The notes beneath the pieces are model-generated. The model had not been told where the DNA came from. It was given only the letters and a program-made list of their open reading frames with translations, and did no database searches. 64,000 bases of DNA from the NCBI RefSeq assembly GCF_019061125.1, contig NZ_JAHQYI010000002.1, positions 124,001 to 188,000 of the forward strand, written 5' to 3'. The DNA comes from Microbacterium sp. NC79. GTDB lineage: Bacteria > Actinomycetota > Actinomycetes > Actinomycetales > Microbacteriaceae. The position numbers and the translations under genes are program-made. Within the stretch, counting starts at the first letter, position 1. Each line of letters opens with the position of its first letter. Below are positions 25,391-34,464 of this stretch, in pieces.

Positions 25391-25414
25391 AAACCCCGCA
25401 GAAGCGGGGCTTTT
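25391..25414. terminator. Bidirectional terminator (IclR gene / tRNA-Ser)
   Basis: AACCCCGC-AGAA-GCGGGG followed by CTTTT on the plus strand and by TTTTT on the minus strand. It ends the IclR gene from one side and the tRNA-Ser gene from the other. Confidence 0.88.
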
Positions 25415-25419
25415 GTATC

Positions 25420-25511
25420 TGGCGGAGACGGAGGGATTTGAACCCTCGGTCCCCTTGCGAGGACTCCACCTTAGCAGGGTGGTGCACTAGGCCTGACTAT
25501 GCGACGTCTCC
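25420..25511 (-). tRNA. tRNA-Ser(GCT)
   Basis: Read on the minus strand it begins GGAGACGTCGCATAGTC and ends in a matching acceptor and encoded CCA. The anticodon loop CTGCTAA gives GCT; the long variable arm expected of a class II tRNA is present (GTCCTCGCAAGGGGAC), and the T loop GGTTCAAATCC is normal. Confidence 0.95.
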
Positions 25512-25637
25512 GTGGCTTCACCGGTGAGGGGAAGGCACTCAGCAATACTAACGGGTTCCGGAGCATGATTCGAACCAAAGCGGCCGAATGCTCGAATCCC
25601 CGCCGAAATTGTGCGAGAAATCCGCACGGTTCGGCGG

Positions 25638-26954
25638 CTATTCGTTGCTGACGGTGCCGTCAGAACACAGGTTCTGCGAGGCGTTGGTACCTGTGATCGA
25701 CTGCGGGAGCGCGCCAGGAACTTCTGCACCGGGCTCTACAGGTGCCGGAGTCTCTTCGACGATTTCGGTCGGCATGGGCTGACCGGTTTCGTCGTCGAGT
25801 CCGTCGCCATCACCGTCGTACATGTTCGCCGCCTGCTGTGCGACGACCTCCTGCTCAGTGAGCGCGCCACCGGTTCCGCCCGTCACAGTGAGGCTCTGGC
25901 CCGAAGCCAGCGCCGCCCACAGCGCGTCAGCGTCGTCGTAGATCGGAACCACGCGGTTTGGGTCGGCAGGATCGGTTGCGACCGGGTACTGAATAAACAC
26001 GAAGTCTTGGAACGGCACGTCTTTCACGGCCATCGCGATCTGCATGAGCTTGTACGGGTCGGTCATGCTCGTTGACGGGTCGATCGCTTCGACGGCGACC
26101 TTTGCGAGCCTGAGCACCGTTCCCGGGTTCGACAGCACCTGCTCGCTCATCAGTTTCTTGACGAGGTTTGACATGTACTGCTGCTGGTTGGAGATGCGTC
26201 CGAGGTCGGAACCATCGCCCACGCCGTGACGGGTGCGCAAGAATTGGAGGGCCTCCATGCCCGAAACGGTGCGGGGGCCGGCTTTCCAGTCGATGCCGGT
26301 GTGACGGTCGTACATGTCGGCGCCAATACAGACATCAACGCCACCAATGGCGTTCGTCATTTCGATCACGCCGCCCCAGTTGATGGACGCAGCAAACTGA
26401 ATCGGCTGGCCGGTGAGCTCACGCACGGTGGCCACGGTGCAGGCGAGTCCGCCCATGTTGAACGCACCGTTGATCTGAGCCTTGGACTGCTCCCAGGTGG
26501 CGTTTCCATTCGCGTCTGTGCACTCCGGAATCGGAACCATCAGGTCGCGTGGAAAGGAGATGACGGTGACCTTGCGTGGCGCTGCGGAGATATTCAGCAA
26601 CATCAGCACGTCACTGCGAACGCCGTCTCCGGCATCGCTGCAACGCTCGGCGAAGAGCTCGGCGTACTCGGGTTCACACACGTCGGTGCCGGCGACCAGA
26701 ATCTGCACGGGCCCGTCGTACGCGGCGATGTCCGGCGGCGGAGCTTCTCCCCCGATGTCGACGGCGTCTGCGTTGAGCGATGACGTCAGGTCTGTCGCAA
26801 TGAACGCGGCAACACCAACGCCAGCTACGAGCACTGTGGCGACGGCGATACTGAGGAAACGAACAATCGCTCCCCACGCACTCGGGGACTTTTGCAAGCC
26901 ATGACGAGCAAGGGTGCGGCGGCGGTCGCTATCAGACCGTGTCGTTTCGCTCAC
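25638..26954 (-). CDS. LytR-CpsA-Psr (LCP) family cell-wall ligase
   Basis: A 438-residue membrane-anchored protein: cytoplasmic Arg-rich N-terminus, one transmembrane segment (about 30-55), then the extracellular LCP domain. Family motifs: RSDVLMLLNIS, VTVISFPRDLMVPIPEC, GVIEMTNAIGGVDVCI and LQFLRTRHGVGDGSDLGRISNQQQYM, with the Arg and Asp residues that bind the polyprenyl-diphosphate substrate. LCP enzymes transfer glycopolymers onto peptidoglycan or, in actinobacteria, arabinogalactan-like chains. The C-terminal 60 residues are a Pro/Glu-rich tail. The start is a GTG. It stands alone between two tRNA-Ser genes. Confidence 0.88.
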   Translation of the reverse strand: MSETTRSDSDRRRTLARHGLQKSPSAWGAIVRFLSIAVATVLVAGVGVAAFIATDLTSSLNADAVDIGGEAPPPDIAAYDGPVQILVAGTDVCEPEYAELFAERCSDAGDGVRSDVLMLLNISAAPRKVTVISFPRDLMVPIPECTDANGNATWEQSKAQINGAFNMGGLACTVATVRELTGQPIQFAASINWGGVIEMTNAIGGVDVCIGADMYDRHTGIDWKAGPRTVSGMEALQFLRTRHGVGDGSDLGRISNQQQYMSNLVKKLMSEQVLSNPGTVLRLAKVAVEAIDPSTSMTDPYKLMQIAMAVKDVPFQDFVFIQYPVATDPADPNRVVPIYDDADALWAALASGQSLTVTGGTGGALTEQEVVAQQAANMYDGDGDGLDDETGQPMPTEIVEETPAPVEPGAEVPGALPQSITGTNASQNLCSDGTVSNE

Positions 26955-27001
26955 TCGATTGTGCTCCTACGCTGTTCAAAACACTTACCGCGCAGTATGT
27001 G

Positions 27002-27086
27002 CGGAAGGTGTGGGATTCGAACCCACGAGACATTGCTGCCCACTGGTTTTCAAGACCAGCTCCATCGGCCACTCGGACAACCTTCC
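27002..27086 (-). tRNA. tRNA-Ser(TGA)
   Basis: On the minus strand it begins GGAAGGTTGTCCGAGTGG and ends CACCTTCCG with discriminator G and no encoded CCA. The anticodon loop CTTGAAA gives TGA; a class II variable arm follows the anticodon stem and the T arm GTGGGTTCGAATCCCAC is normal. Confidence 0.95.
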
Positions 27087-27277
27087 CGAACGAGCGCACT
27101 CGTTCGCGTGAATGAGTCTAGCCGACTCTCCATTGTGCAAAATACGTCTGAGCGAGTGCTGATGAAAATATGGCCGCACGCTGAATGCAGAATCGGCCTC
27201 CAGCGCTCGATTTTGCAGCGCGTACGGCTCTCATCAGCGGCCATCGGGCCGGTGGCCTGTTGTAACGCGATGGACGG

Positions 27278-28099
27278 TTAGAGCGCGGGGTTCAGCCCAC
27301 GCAGCACTTCGGTGACGCCACCGTCGTGCACGCGGCGCGTGATGTAGCTCGCCGCTTCCTTCACTTCTTCCGGGGCCTGACCCATCGCCACCGCGGTTCC
27401 GCCATTTTCCTGCGCCCATGCGAACATGCCGAGGTCGTTTCGGCCATCGCCAATCACCACGGTGTTGGCGCGGTCATGACCGAGCCACGCGCACACGAGG
27501 TCCAGTCCGGAGCCCTTGTCGACGCCCTGCGGCGCGATGTCAAGCCACGCGGTCCAGCCGACGGCGTACGAGACCTGGTTCAGACCGATCGATGAGACCA
27601 GCTCGGCAAAGTCTTTTTCATCGTGCTCGGGCGAGACCACCACGATGCGCGAAACGGGCTCGGCCTTGAGCTCTTCAAACGTCACCTGATGCGCGAGGTT
27701 GAGGCTCCAGTCGTGCATTTCGTCGGTGTACAGGCGCGTGCCGTCACCGTGCTCAACCATGTAGTGCGCGTCTGGCAAGTGCTGCTCGAGCAGATCCAGC
27801 GCGGGCGATGGGTCGAAAACCTCGGTGTGGAAGCGTTCGTACTCGCCATCAGTGCCGCGCTTGTAGATCGCCGCACCGTTTGCGCACACGGCATACTCGG
27901 GCTGAATACCGAGCATCGCCATGATGCGTCCGGTCGCCGCCCAGCTGCGCCCGGTGGCAAGCATGACTTCGTGGCCACCCTGAACAGCCTCAGCAACGGC
28001 ATCGATTACACCGGGGCTGGGCGATTCGTCTTCAAGAACCACCGTGCCATCAACGTCGAGCGCGATCAGCAATCGCTGACCGGTGGCGTTATCCGTCAC
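27278..28099 (-). CDS. HAD-superfamily phosphatase, Cof type
   Basis: A 273-residue hydrolase with HAD motif [10 protein letters not shown] (nucleophile Asp), motif II ATGRSW, and motif [18 protein letters not shown] in the Cof-like (type IIB cap) arrangement. It dephosphorylates a sugar phosphate or cofactor-like phosphate in the cytoplasm; members are promiscuous. The GTG start overlaps the serS stop by four bases, so it is cotranslated with seryl-tRNA synthetase, an arrangement common in actinobacteria with no proven functional link. Confidence 0.88.
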   Translation of the reverse strand: MTDNATGQRLLIALDVDGTVVLEDESPSPGVIDAVAEAVQGGHEVMLATGRSWAATGRIMAMLGIQPEYAVCANGAAIYKRGTDGEYERFHTEVFDPSPALDLLEQHLPDAHYMVEHGDGTRLYTDEMHDWSLNLAHQVTFEELKAEPVSRIVVVSPEHDEKDFAELVSSIGLNQVSYAVGWTAWLDIAPQGVDKGSGLDLVCAWLGHDRANTVVIGDGRNDLGMFAWAQENGGTAVAMGQAPEEVKEAASYITRRVHDGGVTEVLRGLNPAL

Positions 28100-29361
28100 G
28101 AAAGCGGCTCAAACTTTTCGAGGCCGCCCAGGTAGGGACGCAGGACTTCCGGAACCACGACAGAGCCGTCAGCCTGCTGGTGCGTCTCCAGAAGTGCCAC
28201 GATCCAGCGGGTCGTTGCGAGGGTTCCGTTGAGCGTTGCGACCGGCGTGGTCTTGGCGCCGTCCGGACGGTAGCGAATGTCGAGACGGCGCGACTGGTAC
28301 GTCGTGCAGTTCGAGGTCGACGTGAGCTCACGGAAGGCGTCTTGCGTCGGAACCCAGGCCTCAATGTCGTACTTGCGGGCGGCGGAGGAGCCCAGGTCGC
28401 CGGCGGCCACGTCAATCACGCGATATGCGAGACCGAGCGACTGCAGCATTTCTTCCTGCCAGCTCACCAACCGCAAGTGCTCGGCTTCGGCCTCTTCCGG
28501 GGTCGTGTAGACGAACATCTCCAGCTTGTTGAACTGGTGCACGCGGATGATGCCACGAGTGTCTTTACCGTGCGATCCGGCCTCACGGCGGTAGCAGGTT
28601 GACCATCCGGCGTAACGCAGCGGACCGTTCGACAGGTCAAGGATTTCGTCCTTGTGGTAGCCAGCAAGCGCAACCTCACTGGTTCCGACGAGGTACAGGT
28701 CGTCGTCATCCAGGTGGTAGATCTCGTCGGCATGCTCGCCGAGGAATCCGGTGCCCTGCATGATGTCGGGGCGCACAAGGGTCGGGGTGATGAGCGGCAC
28801 GAAACCGTACTTGAGTGCAGTGTTGAGCGCGTGCGTCATCAGCGCGATCTCGAGACGCGCACCGACACCCTTGAGGAAGTAGAAGCGTGCGCCAGAAACC
28901 TTCGCGCCACGCTCCATGTCAATCGCGCCGAGCATTTCACCGAGCTCAAGGTGGTCGCGGGCAGCAAAATCAAAGGTCGGAACCTCGCCGACGTGGCGGA
29001 GCACAACGAAGTCTTTCTCGCCACCGGCAGGAACACCGTCGATGACGACGTTTTCGATGCGGCGGAACGCCTTATCTGCGGCTTCTTCGGCAGCGCCAGC
29101 CTCGGCCTGCGCCTGCTTCACGCCCTCGGCGAGACCCTTCGCTTGGGCGACCAGCTCGGCCTTCTCCTCCTTGGGAGCGGTGGCAACCTTTTTGCCGAAC
29201 GCGTTCTGCTCGGCACGAAGCTCTTCGTATCGACTGATCGCCGCGCGACGGGCCTTGTCTGCCTCGATGGCTTCGTCGACCGTGTCGGCCGAGTGGCCGC
29301 GGGCGACCTGCGAGCGGCGAATGACATCAGGGTTATCACGAAGGAGCGCGGGATCAATCAC
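28096..29361 (-). CDS. serS: Seryl-tRNA synthetase
   Basis: A 421-residue class II synthetase of normal length. The N-terminal long antiparallel coiled coil (about 25-105, rich in Glu/Ala/Lys) contacts the tRNA variable arm; the catalytic core has class II motif 2 around [27 protein letters not shown] and motif 3 [18 protein letters not shown]. It charges tRNA-Ser in the cytoplasm. Two tRNA-Ser genes lie within about 4 kb downstream on the same strand. Confidence 0.95.
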   Translation of the reverse strand: MIDPALLRDNPDVIRRSQVARGHSADTVDEAIEADKARRAAISRYEELRAEQNAFGKKVATAPKEEKAELVAQAKGLAEGVKQAQAEAGAAEEAADKAFRRIENVVIDGVPAGGEKDFVVLRHVGEVPTFDFAARDHLELGEMLGAIDMERGAKVSGARFYFLKGVGARLEIALMTHALNTALKYGFVPLITPTLVRPDIMQGTGFLGEHADEIYHLDDDDLYLVGTSEVALAGYHKDEILDLSNGPLRYAGWSTCYRREAGSHGKDTRGIIRVHQFNKLEMFVYTTPEEAEAEHLRLVSWQEEMLQSLGLAYRVIDVAAGDLGSSAARKYDIEAWVPTQDAFRELTSTSNCTTYQSRRLDIRYRPDGAKTTPVATLNGTLATTRWIVALLETHQQADGSVVVPEVLRPYLGGLEKFEPLS

Positions 29362-29403
29362 ACATGAAGTCTATCCGCCTGCCGCTACCCGTATGCTTGC
29401 CCC

Positions 29404-30417
29404 ATGTCTGACGCTGTGAGTGCTGGTTCTCAGAGGGCCGCTCTGATCTACAACCCGATCAAGGTTGATTTCTCCGCGCTCTCCGAAGAGCTGCTCCAAC
29501 AATCTGCTGAAGCGGACTGGGGAACCCCGCTGTTCCTCGAGACGACCGTTGACGATCTCGGTCAAAAGGTGACCGCTGAAGCCTTAGGGATGGGCGCTTC
29601 ACACATCCTTGTTGCGGGAGGCGATGGAACCGTGCGCGCCGTGATGGAGGCGCTGGCTGATTCCGGCGTTCCCCTCACGATTGTTCCGAGCGGCACCGGA
29701 AATCTCCTCGCCCGCAACCTTCATCTGCCTCTCGGCCGACCACAGGAGGCCATTGCCGCGGCTTTCAGCGGAACCCCCACTCCCGTCGATGTGGGCTTTG
29801 CCGATGTGGATCGCGCGGGTGGTCATACGGAGCGCCATGGCTTTGTCGTGATGGCCGGTATCGGTCTCGACGCCGCAATGATCCAGAACACCAGCGCGAA
29901 GATGAAAAAGCGGGTGGGGTGGATCGCGTACGTCAGTGGTGCCGCGCGCTCACTGAAGGATGCAAAGCCGTTTAGGGCGACGTATCAATTGGCTGGTCAT
30001 CGCGAACACAGCGGCAAGGTTCACAGCATATTGTTCGCGAACTGCGGTCAGCTCCCGGGCGGCATCGCACTGCTGCCAGACGCGTCGATTACCGACGGTT
30101 TACTCGACGTCGCCGTTTTCAAGCCCACCGGAATGTTTGGCTGGCTCTTCGTATGGCGCACGGTTTGGTGGGATCACAGCGTGCTCAGGCGCTTCCGTGC
30201 GGGGCGAACCCTCGCCAAACGTCGGGCAGGAAACTCCACGCACGTGCACTTTTTGCAGGGGCGCTGGTTGGAAGCTGTTGCGACGGAACCACAACCGATT
30301 GAGCTCGATGGCGACGAGTTTGGCGAGGCGGTGCGGTTGCGCTGTTACGTCGAACCAGGTGCTGTCACTGTCATGATTCCGGCGAATCAGAAGAACGCAT
30401 CGGAACCGCGTCTGTGA
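29404..30417 (+). CDS. Diacylglycerol kinase-like lipid kinase
   Basis: A 337-residue protein of the DAGK catalytic-domain family (YegS/DgkB/BmrU type). The nucleotide-binding motif AGGDGTVRAVMEAL and PSGTGNLLARNL lie at about 75-105; the C-terminal beta domain has LLDVAVFKP. It probably phosphorylates diacylglycerol or a related membrane lipid at the cytoplasmic face. It is divergent from serS with a short gap and followed by a bidirectional terminator. Confidence 0.88.
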   Translation: MSDAVSAGSQRAALIYNPIKVDFSALSEELLQQSAEADWGTPLFLETTVDDLGQKVTAEALGMGASHILVAGGDGTVRAVMEALADSGVPLTIVPSGTGNLLARNLHLPLGRPQEAIAAAFSGTPTPVDVGFADVDRAGGHTERHGFVVMAGIGLDAAMIQNTSAKMKKRVGWIAYVSGAARSLKDAKPFRATYQLAGHREHSGKVHSILFANCGQLPGGIALLPDASITDGLLDVAVFKPTGMFGWLFVWRTVWWDHSVLRRFRAGRTLAKRRAGNSTHVHFLQGRWLEAVATEPQPIELDGDEFGEAVRLRCYVEPGAVTVMIPANQKNASEPRL

Positions 30418-30424
30418 AACACAA

Positions 30425-30459
30425 ATCCGCCACACGCAGCGATGCTGAGCGTGGCGGAT
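30425..30459. terminator. Bidirectional terminator
   Basis: ATCCGCCAC and GTGGCGGAT with further pairing inward (GC..GC) form a hairpin between the convergent lipid kinase and lipoprotein genes. Confidence 0.75.
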
Positions 30460-30469
30460 CGCTCGTGTT

Positions 30470-31195
30470 TTAGAAGCCGTTGGCGAGCACGTCCACTGCG
30501 GTCTCGGTTCCGGCGTCCACGACCGTGAGGGTCTTGACGCCCGAATCGGCGTGCACAACGGTGACGCGCGAAGCCATGTCCATCGTGCACGGCTTGTTGG
30601 CGTCGGGGGTCGCGAACGTCACGACCAGGTTTGAAGCGTCATCGCCAGGCTCGGCCGATTCCACCGTCGGAACACACGTCGATGACCCGTATGTGACAAG
30701 TCCGATGGTGTTCGGACCTGCGTAGCCGGCCGAGGGTGCCATTTCGAGCGGGTCGGTAGCGGGGGCCGTCGACGCCGCGAGATCAATCGATGCGGTGATG
30801 TCGTTGTAGGTGACGTCGAGCACGAGCGGCTTCGTGGCGTCGACGCCCTCAGGCAGGCCAACGCCCGTGATGCGCGGCTGCAGATCGCGCGTGCACGGCG
30901 TGCTGGGCTCCGGGTCGGCGAGGGTCACGGTGACGGTGTCGCCCGAGCCCTCAACGCTCTCGACGATCGGCACGCACGTGCTGCTTCCGGTCGTGACGAC
31001 GCCAATCATGGTTCCGGATGCCAACCAACCGGCGGTGAAGTCCGCTTCCGGAGTGGTCGTCTCTTCGGGGTTTTCTGTGGGGGCCGTCGTCGCATCGGGC
31101 GAGTTCGTCGGCGAGGTTGCTGCCGTCGTCGCGCATCCACTGAGGAGCGCGGCGAGGCCGAGAACAGAAGCTGTGAGGATCAATCGAGTGCGCAT
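30470..31195 (-). CDS. Lipoprotein with duplicated domain, unknown function
   Basis: A 241-residue exported lipoprotein: signal peptide with lipobox ALLSGC (Cys21), a Thr/Pro/Glu-rich linker to about 55, then two copies of a domain of about 85 residues. Both copies share the pattern IGxVTxGSSTCVPxVES and xPCTxDxxxR, each with two Cys that could form a disulfide. Copy 1 covers about 58-135, copy 2 about 155-235. An internal duplication is clear by eye. Function is unknown; similar small Cys-pair surface domains occur in Microbacteriaceae lipoproteins. Confidence 0.75.
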   Translation of the reverse strand: MRTRLILTASVLGLAALLSGCATTAATSPTNSPDATTAPTENPEETTTPEADFTAGWLASGTMIGVVTTGSSTCVPIVESVEGSGDTVTVTLADPEPSTPCTRDLQPRITGVGLPEGVDATKPLVLDVTYNDITASIDLAASTAPATDPLEMAPSAGYAGPNTIGLVTYGSSTCVPTVESAEPGDDASNLVVTFATPDANKPCTMDMASRVTVVHADSGVKTLTVVDAGTETAVDVLANGF

Positions 31196-31232
31196 GCTCT
31201 AAAGGTAGCGACAAAAGCGCTCGCGCGCCCCC

Positions 31233-31273
31233 TGGTTCCGTATCGGAAAAATCCGCGGAATTATGCGGAACCA
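31233..31273. repeat. Inverted pair of the dispersed octamer
   Basis: TGGTTCCG at 31233 and CGGAACCA at 31266, with flanking C and G runs extending the stem, lie in the short gap after cardiolipin synthase and before the lipoprotein gene (both minus strand). May act as a gene-end hairpin. Confidence 0.55.
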
Positions 31274-31311
31274 CGGGGCATTGCCGAGAGGTTTCCTCAG
31301 GCTTGAGACGA

Positions 31312-32760
31312 TTACTGGAGAGCGGACGTGAGGCGCGCCAGGTTGTCCAAGACGGTCGAGCGAAGCGGCTGCTTTGCCCATTCTTCCGCCGTGAGTTGAC
31401 GGCTGAGCCGGCGATACTCACTGGCAACCTCGTCGAGTTCGCGAATGAACTCCTCGCCGCGCACAAGCAGCGAGATTTCGAGGTTCAAACCAAACGAGCG
31501 CATGTCCATGTTGCTCGAGCCGATCACCGCAACCTCGTCGTCGATCGTGAGGCCCTTGGTGTGCAGGATGTACGGCTTTTGGTACATCCAAATGGTGATA
31601 CCTGCCCGAAGGAGCGCTTCGTAGTAGCTTCGCTGTGCGTGGTAGACGAGGGCCTGGTCGCCCTCTTCCGACACGAAGAGTTCAACGGCAACGCCGCGCG
31701 CCGTCGCAGAGGTAATGGCATCGAGCACCGCCCCATCTGGCACGAAGTAGGGGCTGATGATGGTGATGCGCTTTTGGGCCGCGTGCAGCAATTCGACGAA
31801 CATGCGCTTGTTGTTTTCGAATTCGAATCCGGGGCCAGACGGAACCACCTGGCAGTCCAGGTCGCCCGTGGGGCTCGGCACCGCGACCTCGGAACCGTCG
31901 TCGGGCACGGTATCGGTCTCGGAGTACCAGTCCGACAGGAAGACAGCGAGCACGCTCGTGACGACGGGGCCTTCGAGCCGAACCATCAGATCAACCCAGT
32001 GCAACCCACGCTTGATGTTTTTGGGGAGGTTGTAGGTGGAGTCTGTGACGTTTTGCGAACCGAGGTAGGCAACGAGTCCGTCCACGACCAGGAGCTTGCG
32101 GTGATTGCGCAGGTCGGGGCGCTGCGTGTTGCCCTTGAGTGGCTGCACGGGCAGAATGAGGTGCCAGTCAGCGCCCATCGCGTCGAGGCGACGGAGGGTG
32201 GCCCTGTAGAAAGGCTTCCAGCGGTTTGCCCAGTGGTCAAGCAAAACGCGTACGGTCACACCACGGGCGCATGCCTCTTCCATCGCTCGGAACAGGTTGT
32301 CCGTCGCTACATCCGACTGGAAAATGTAGAACTCGATGTAGACGAATTTCTCGGCACGACGAATCTCATCGGCCATCGCGTCCAGGCTCTCCTGGTAGTC
32401 GGAGATGAGGTGCGCGTCGTTGTCACCCACCAACGGAAGCGCCCCGAGAGTCGAGTTCATCCGCACAACAGAGGGAAACCAGGGCGGCGGGTTGGGGCGA
32501 AGAGTGCCGCCTTCGATTTGAGATGCCGCTTCGCGGGCGTACTCGTTAATGCGCTCCTGCTTGCGCCTGCGGGCGCGAGGCAGCCGCGGGTTGCCGATGA
32601 GGAGGAAGAGGAACACCCCGACAAATGGGATGAAGTAAATCGCCAGCAACCACGCCATCGCGGCCGTTGGACGGCGATTGCGTGGAACCACAATGATGGC
32701 TGTAATACGAATGGCTAGGTCAATAACAAAGACCGCAACGAGCCACCACGAGATGTCCAT
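31312..32760 (-). CDS. cls: Cardiolipin synthase (PLD superfamily)
   Basis: A 482-residue membrane enzyme: two N-terminal hydrophobic segments, then two phospholipase D repeats. The HxKxxxxD motifs are HRKLLVVD (first) and HTKGLTID (second), each followed by the usual GSxN (LGSQN, IGSSN). It joins phosphatidylglycerol or CDP-DAG to make cardiolipin in the membrane. The start MDISWWL at 32760 is preferred because the first helix follows directly; the eight extra residues of the longer frame add nothing to the family pattern. Confidence 0.9.
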   Translation of the reverse strand: MDISWWLVAVFVIDLAIRITAIIVVPRNRRPTAAMAWLLAIYFIPFVGVFLFLLIGNPRLPRARRRKQERINEYAREAASQIEGGTLRPNPPPWFPSVVRMNSTLGALPLVGDNDAHLISDYQESLDAMADEIRRAEKFVYIEFYIFQSDVATDNLFRAMEEACARGVTVRVLLDHWANRWKPFYRATLRRLDAMGADWHLILPVQPLKGNTQRPDLRNHRKLLVVDGLVAYLGSQNVTDSTYNLPKNIKRGLHWVDLMVRLEGPVVTSVLAVFLSDWYSETDTVPDDGSEVAVPSPTGDLDCQVVPSGPGFEFENNKRMFVELLHAAQKRITIISPYFVPDGAVLDAITSATARGVAVELFVSEEGDQALVYHAQRSYYEALLRAGITIWMYQKPYILHTKGLTIDDEVAVIGSSNMDMRSFGLNLEISLLVRGEEFIRELDEVASEYRRLSRQLTAEEWAKQPLRSTVLDNLARLTSALQ

Positions 32761-32812
32761 ACCCCGCCTTCCACTTACGCCCAAGCGTAGTGGTCGGAAG
32801 CGACAAACCCGG

Positions 32813-32989
32813 CTAGTTTGCTTTTGGCGGGAGTCCGCGCGCCGCGCGCTCCTGCGCTTCGATGTCAGCGTAGGTGGAACGCTCCTTGCGATCCATCCGC
32901 ACGATCGACCGCAGAATGAAGAAGAAGATCACGCATACCGCAAGGGTCGGCAACAGCGACCAGACGACCTGTGACCAGTAGGGATCCAT
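32813..32989 (-). CDS. Small membrane protein of 58 residues
   Basis: Reads MDPYWSQVVWSLLPTLAVCV and continues with a Phe/Ile-rich membrane segment, then a basic and charged tail RMDRKERSTYADIEAQERAA ending GLPPKAN. One transmembrane helix (about 9-30), N-terminus out by the positive-inside rule. It lies 52 bases before cls on the same strand, and its gene is too short for most ORF length cut-offs. Similar short proteins stand next to cls in other actinobacteria as far as I recall. Function unknown. Confidence 0.7.
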   Translation of the reverse strand: MDPYWSQVVWSLLPTLAVCVIFFFILRSIVRMDRKERSTYADIEAQERAARGLPPKAN

Positions 32990-33122
32990 ACCGGAAGTCT
33001 ACCGTTGATACCTGAGTGTCGAGCCGATCACCGGTTCCTCCCCAACCCGCGGTTTTCGCGACCTTGTCCACCGCCAGCGCACCGCATGGTTCCGCCACCC
33101 GCTGATCATTCACGCTGACACC

Positions 33123-34178
33123 ATGACAACAACGTTTCGAGCACATTCTGTTGCCGATCTCCTTTCGGCCATTCCGACGATGGCAGGGTACACACCAGCC
33201 GACTCCGTCGTTATCCTGCCGTTCGCCGGCAGCACCTCGGTCGGGCTGTTTCGCTTCGATCTCCCGGTCATCCAGCCTCAGCAATTCGCGGCTTCTGCGC
33301 TCGGCATCGTCTGCCGGCTGGAAGAGACGTCGGGCATGATTGTCGTCGTCTATGCCGAAACTTCCGTAGCGCTACCAGACGCGAACCCCTTTGCCCCTTT
33401 GGCTAACGCGATTCGGCTCACAGCCGATGCGTGCGGGATTGACCTCGGTGACGTGATCATCGTGGCGCAGAACGGGTGGTTCAGCGAGTCAGATGAGACC
33501 GTTCACCCGCACAGCGAGATCGGCGATGCCCCCGATGTTGGGGGCCCGAAGCCGAAGGCTAATCAGTCGAGTGGAACCAGGCTGCCGCGAGTTGATGCCG
33601 AGCGTATGCGAGCGATCCGGTCCGAGTTGGCACGTTTGGATCATGCCTCGCGGGATGCCTCACCCCGCGATCTGGTCGAACGATTTGACCGTATGCACGA
33701 GGTTTTCGAATCTGCCGTCGAAGGACAACGTGGCAGCGTCGGCGATGACGCGCTCCTGTTGTGGCTACTCAGCCGACCATCGCTTCGTGATGTTGCACTG
33801 TCGCAGTGGTGCTACGACGCTGACTCCGCCGACGAGGTGCTTGAGTTTCAACTCGATTGGCTCGACGGTGCTCCCGATGCACCCGAAACGCTCTTCCTGA
33901 TGGGCGAGGGCCCCGCTCCGGATGCTGCTCGATTGCAGGCCGCCTTGCGGCGCGTGCGCCAACTTGCCGCGTGCGCGTCGGGCCGTGGTCGCGCAGCTCC
34001 CCTCGCCTGCGCGGCCTGGATCAGTTGGGCGCTGGGCATGTCGACGCATGCCGCCACCTACGCGCAGAAGGCACTGCGAGCAGACCCGGGTCACGGGTTG
34101 TCCCAGATCGTTGCCACCCTGTGCGCGAACGGGCACCTGCCCCTGTGGGCATTCCCCGCCGAGAACCGCCGGAAGTGA
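33123..34178 (+). CDS. DUF4192-family protein
   Basis: A 351-residue cytoplasmic protein starting FRAHSVADLLSAIPTMAGYTPADSVVILPFAG, the recognisable opening of DUF4192 proteins of actinobacteria (LLaavPyLLGFhPedSlVvv). The C-terminal half is helical, with repeats AALRRVRQLAACASGRGRAAPLACAAWISWALGMSTHAATYAQKAL resembling TPR-like packing. Role unknown. It is divergent from the 58-residue membrane protein. Confidence 0.8.
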   Translation: MTTTFRAHSVADLLSAIPTMAGYTPADSVVILPFAGSTSVGLFRFDLPVIQPQQFAASALGIVCRLEETSGMIVVVYAETSVALPDANPFAPLANAIRLTADACGIDLGDVIIVAQNGWFSESDETVHPHSEIGDAPDVGGPKPKANQSSGTRLPRVDAERMRAIRSELARLDHASRDASPRDLVERFDRMHEVFESAVEGQRGSVGDDALLLWLLSRPSLRDVALSQWCYDADSADEVLEFQLDWLDGAPDAPETLFLMGEGPAPDAARLQAALRRVRQLAACASGRGRAAPLACAAWISWALGMSTHAATYAQKALRADPGHGLSQIVATLCANGHLPLWAFPAENRRK

Positions 34179-34464
34179 CGTGTGATGCGGCCGTGTCGTC
34201 GCGATCGGGCGCGTGTGGCGGCGGGTCGGTGCGTGGACGGGGACGTGGCGTGGGCGGGGTGGCGGTTCGAGGGCGGGGTGACGGTGCGTGGGCTGCGGGG
34301 GTGGGGTGCGTGGGCTGCGGTTCGGGGCGCGCGGGTGAGGCGTGCCGAGCTTATGCGGCCTCTCCGCAACTTGCCAAATTCACTAGAACCTAGCTCCTAT
34401 ACTCAAATGCAACTTTCTTCATAAAACCCTTGCGTCATTCGAAGCTGTATTCTAAAATGGGGGT
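34179..34464. other. Intergenic stretch, GC-rich then AT-rich
   Basis: The first 170 bases are nearly all G and C with many GGGG/GTGG runs and no convincing gene; the last 100 bases before the HNH gene are clearly AT-rich (ACTTTCTTCATAAAACC, TGTATTCTAAAATGG), unlike the rest of the window. The AT-rich part likely holds the HNH gene's promoter. Confidence 0.6.
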
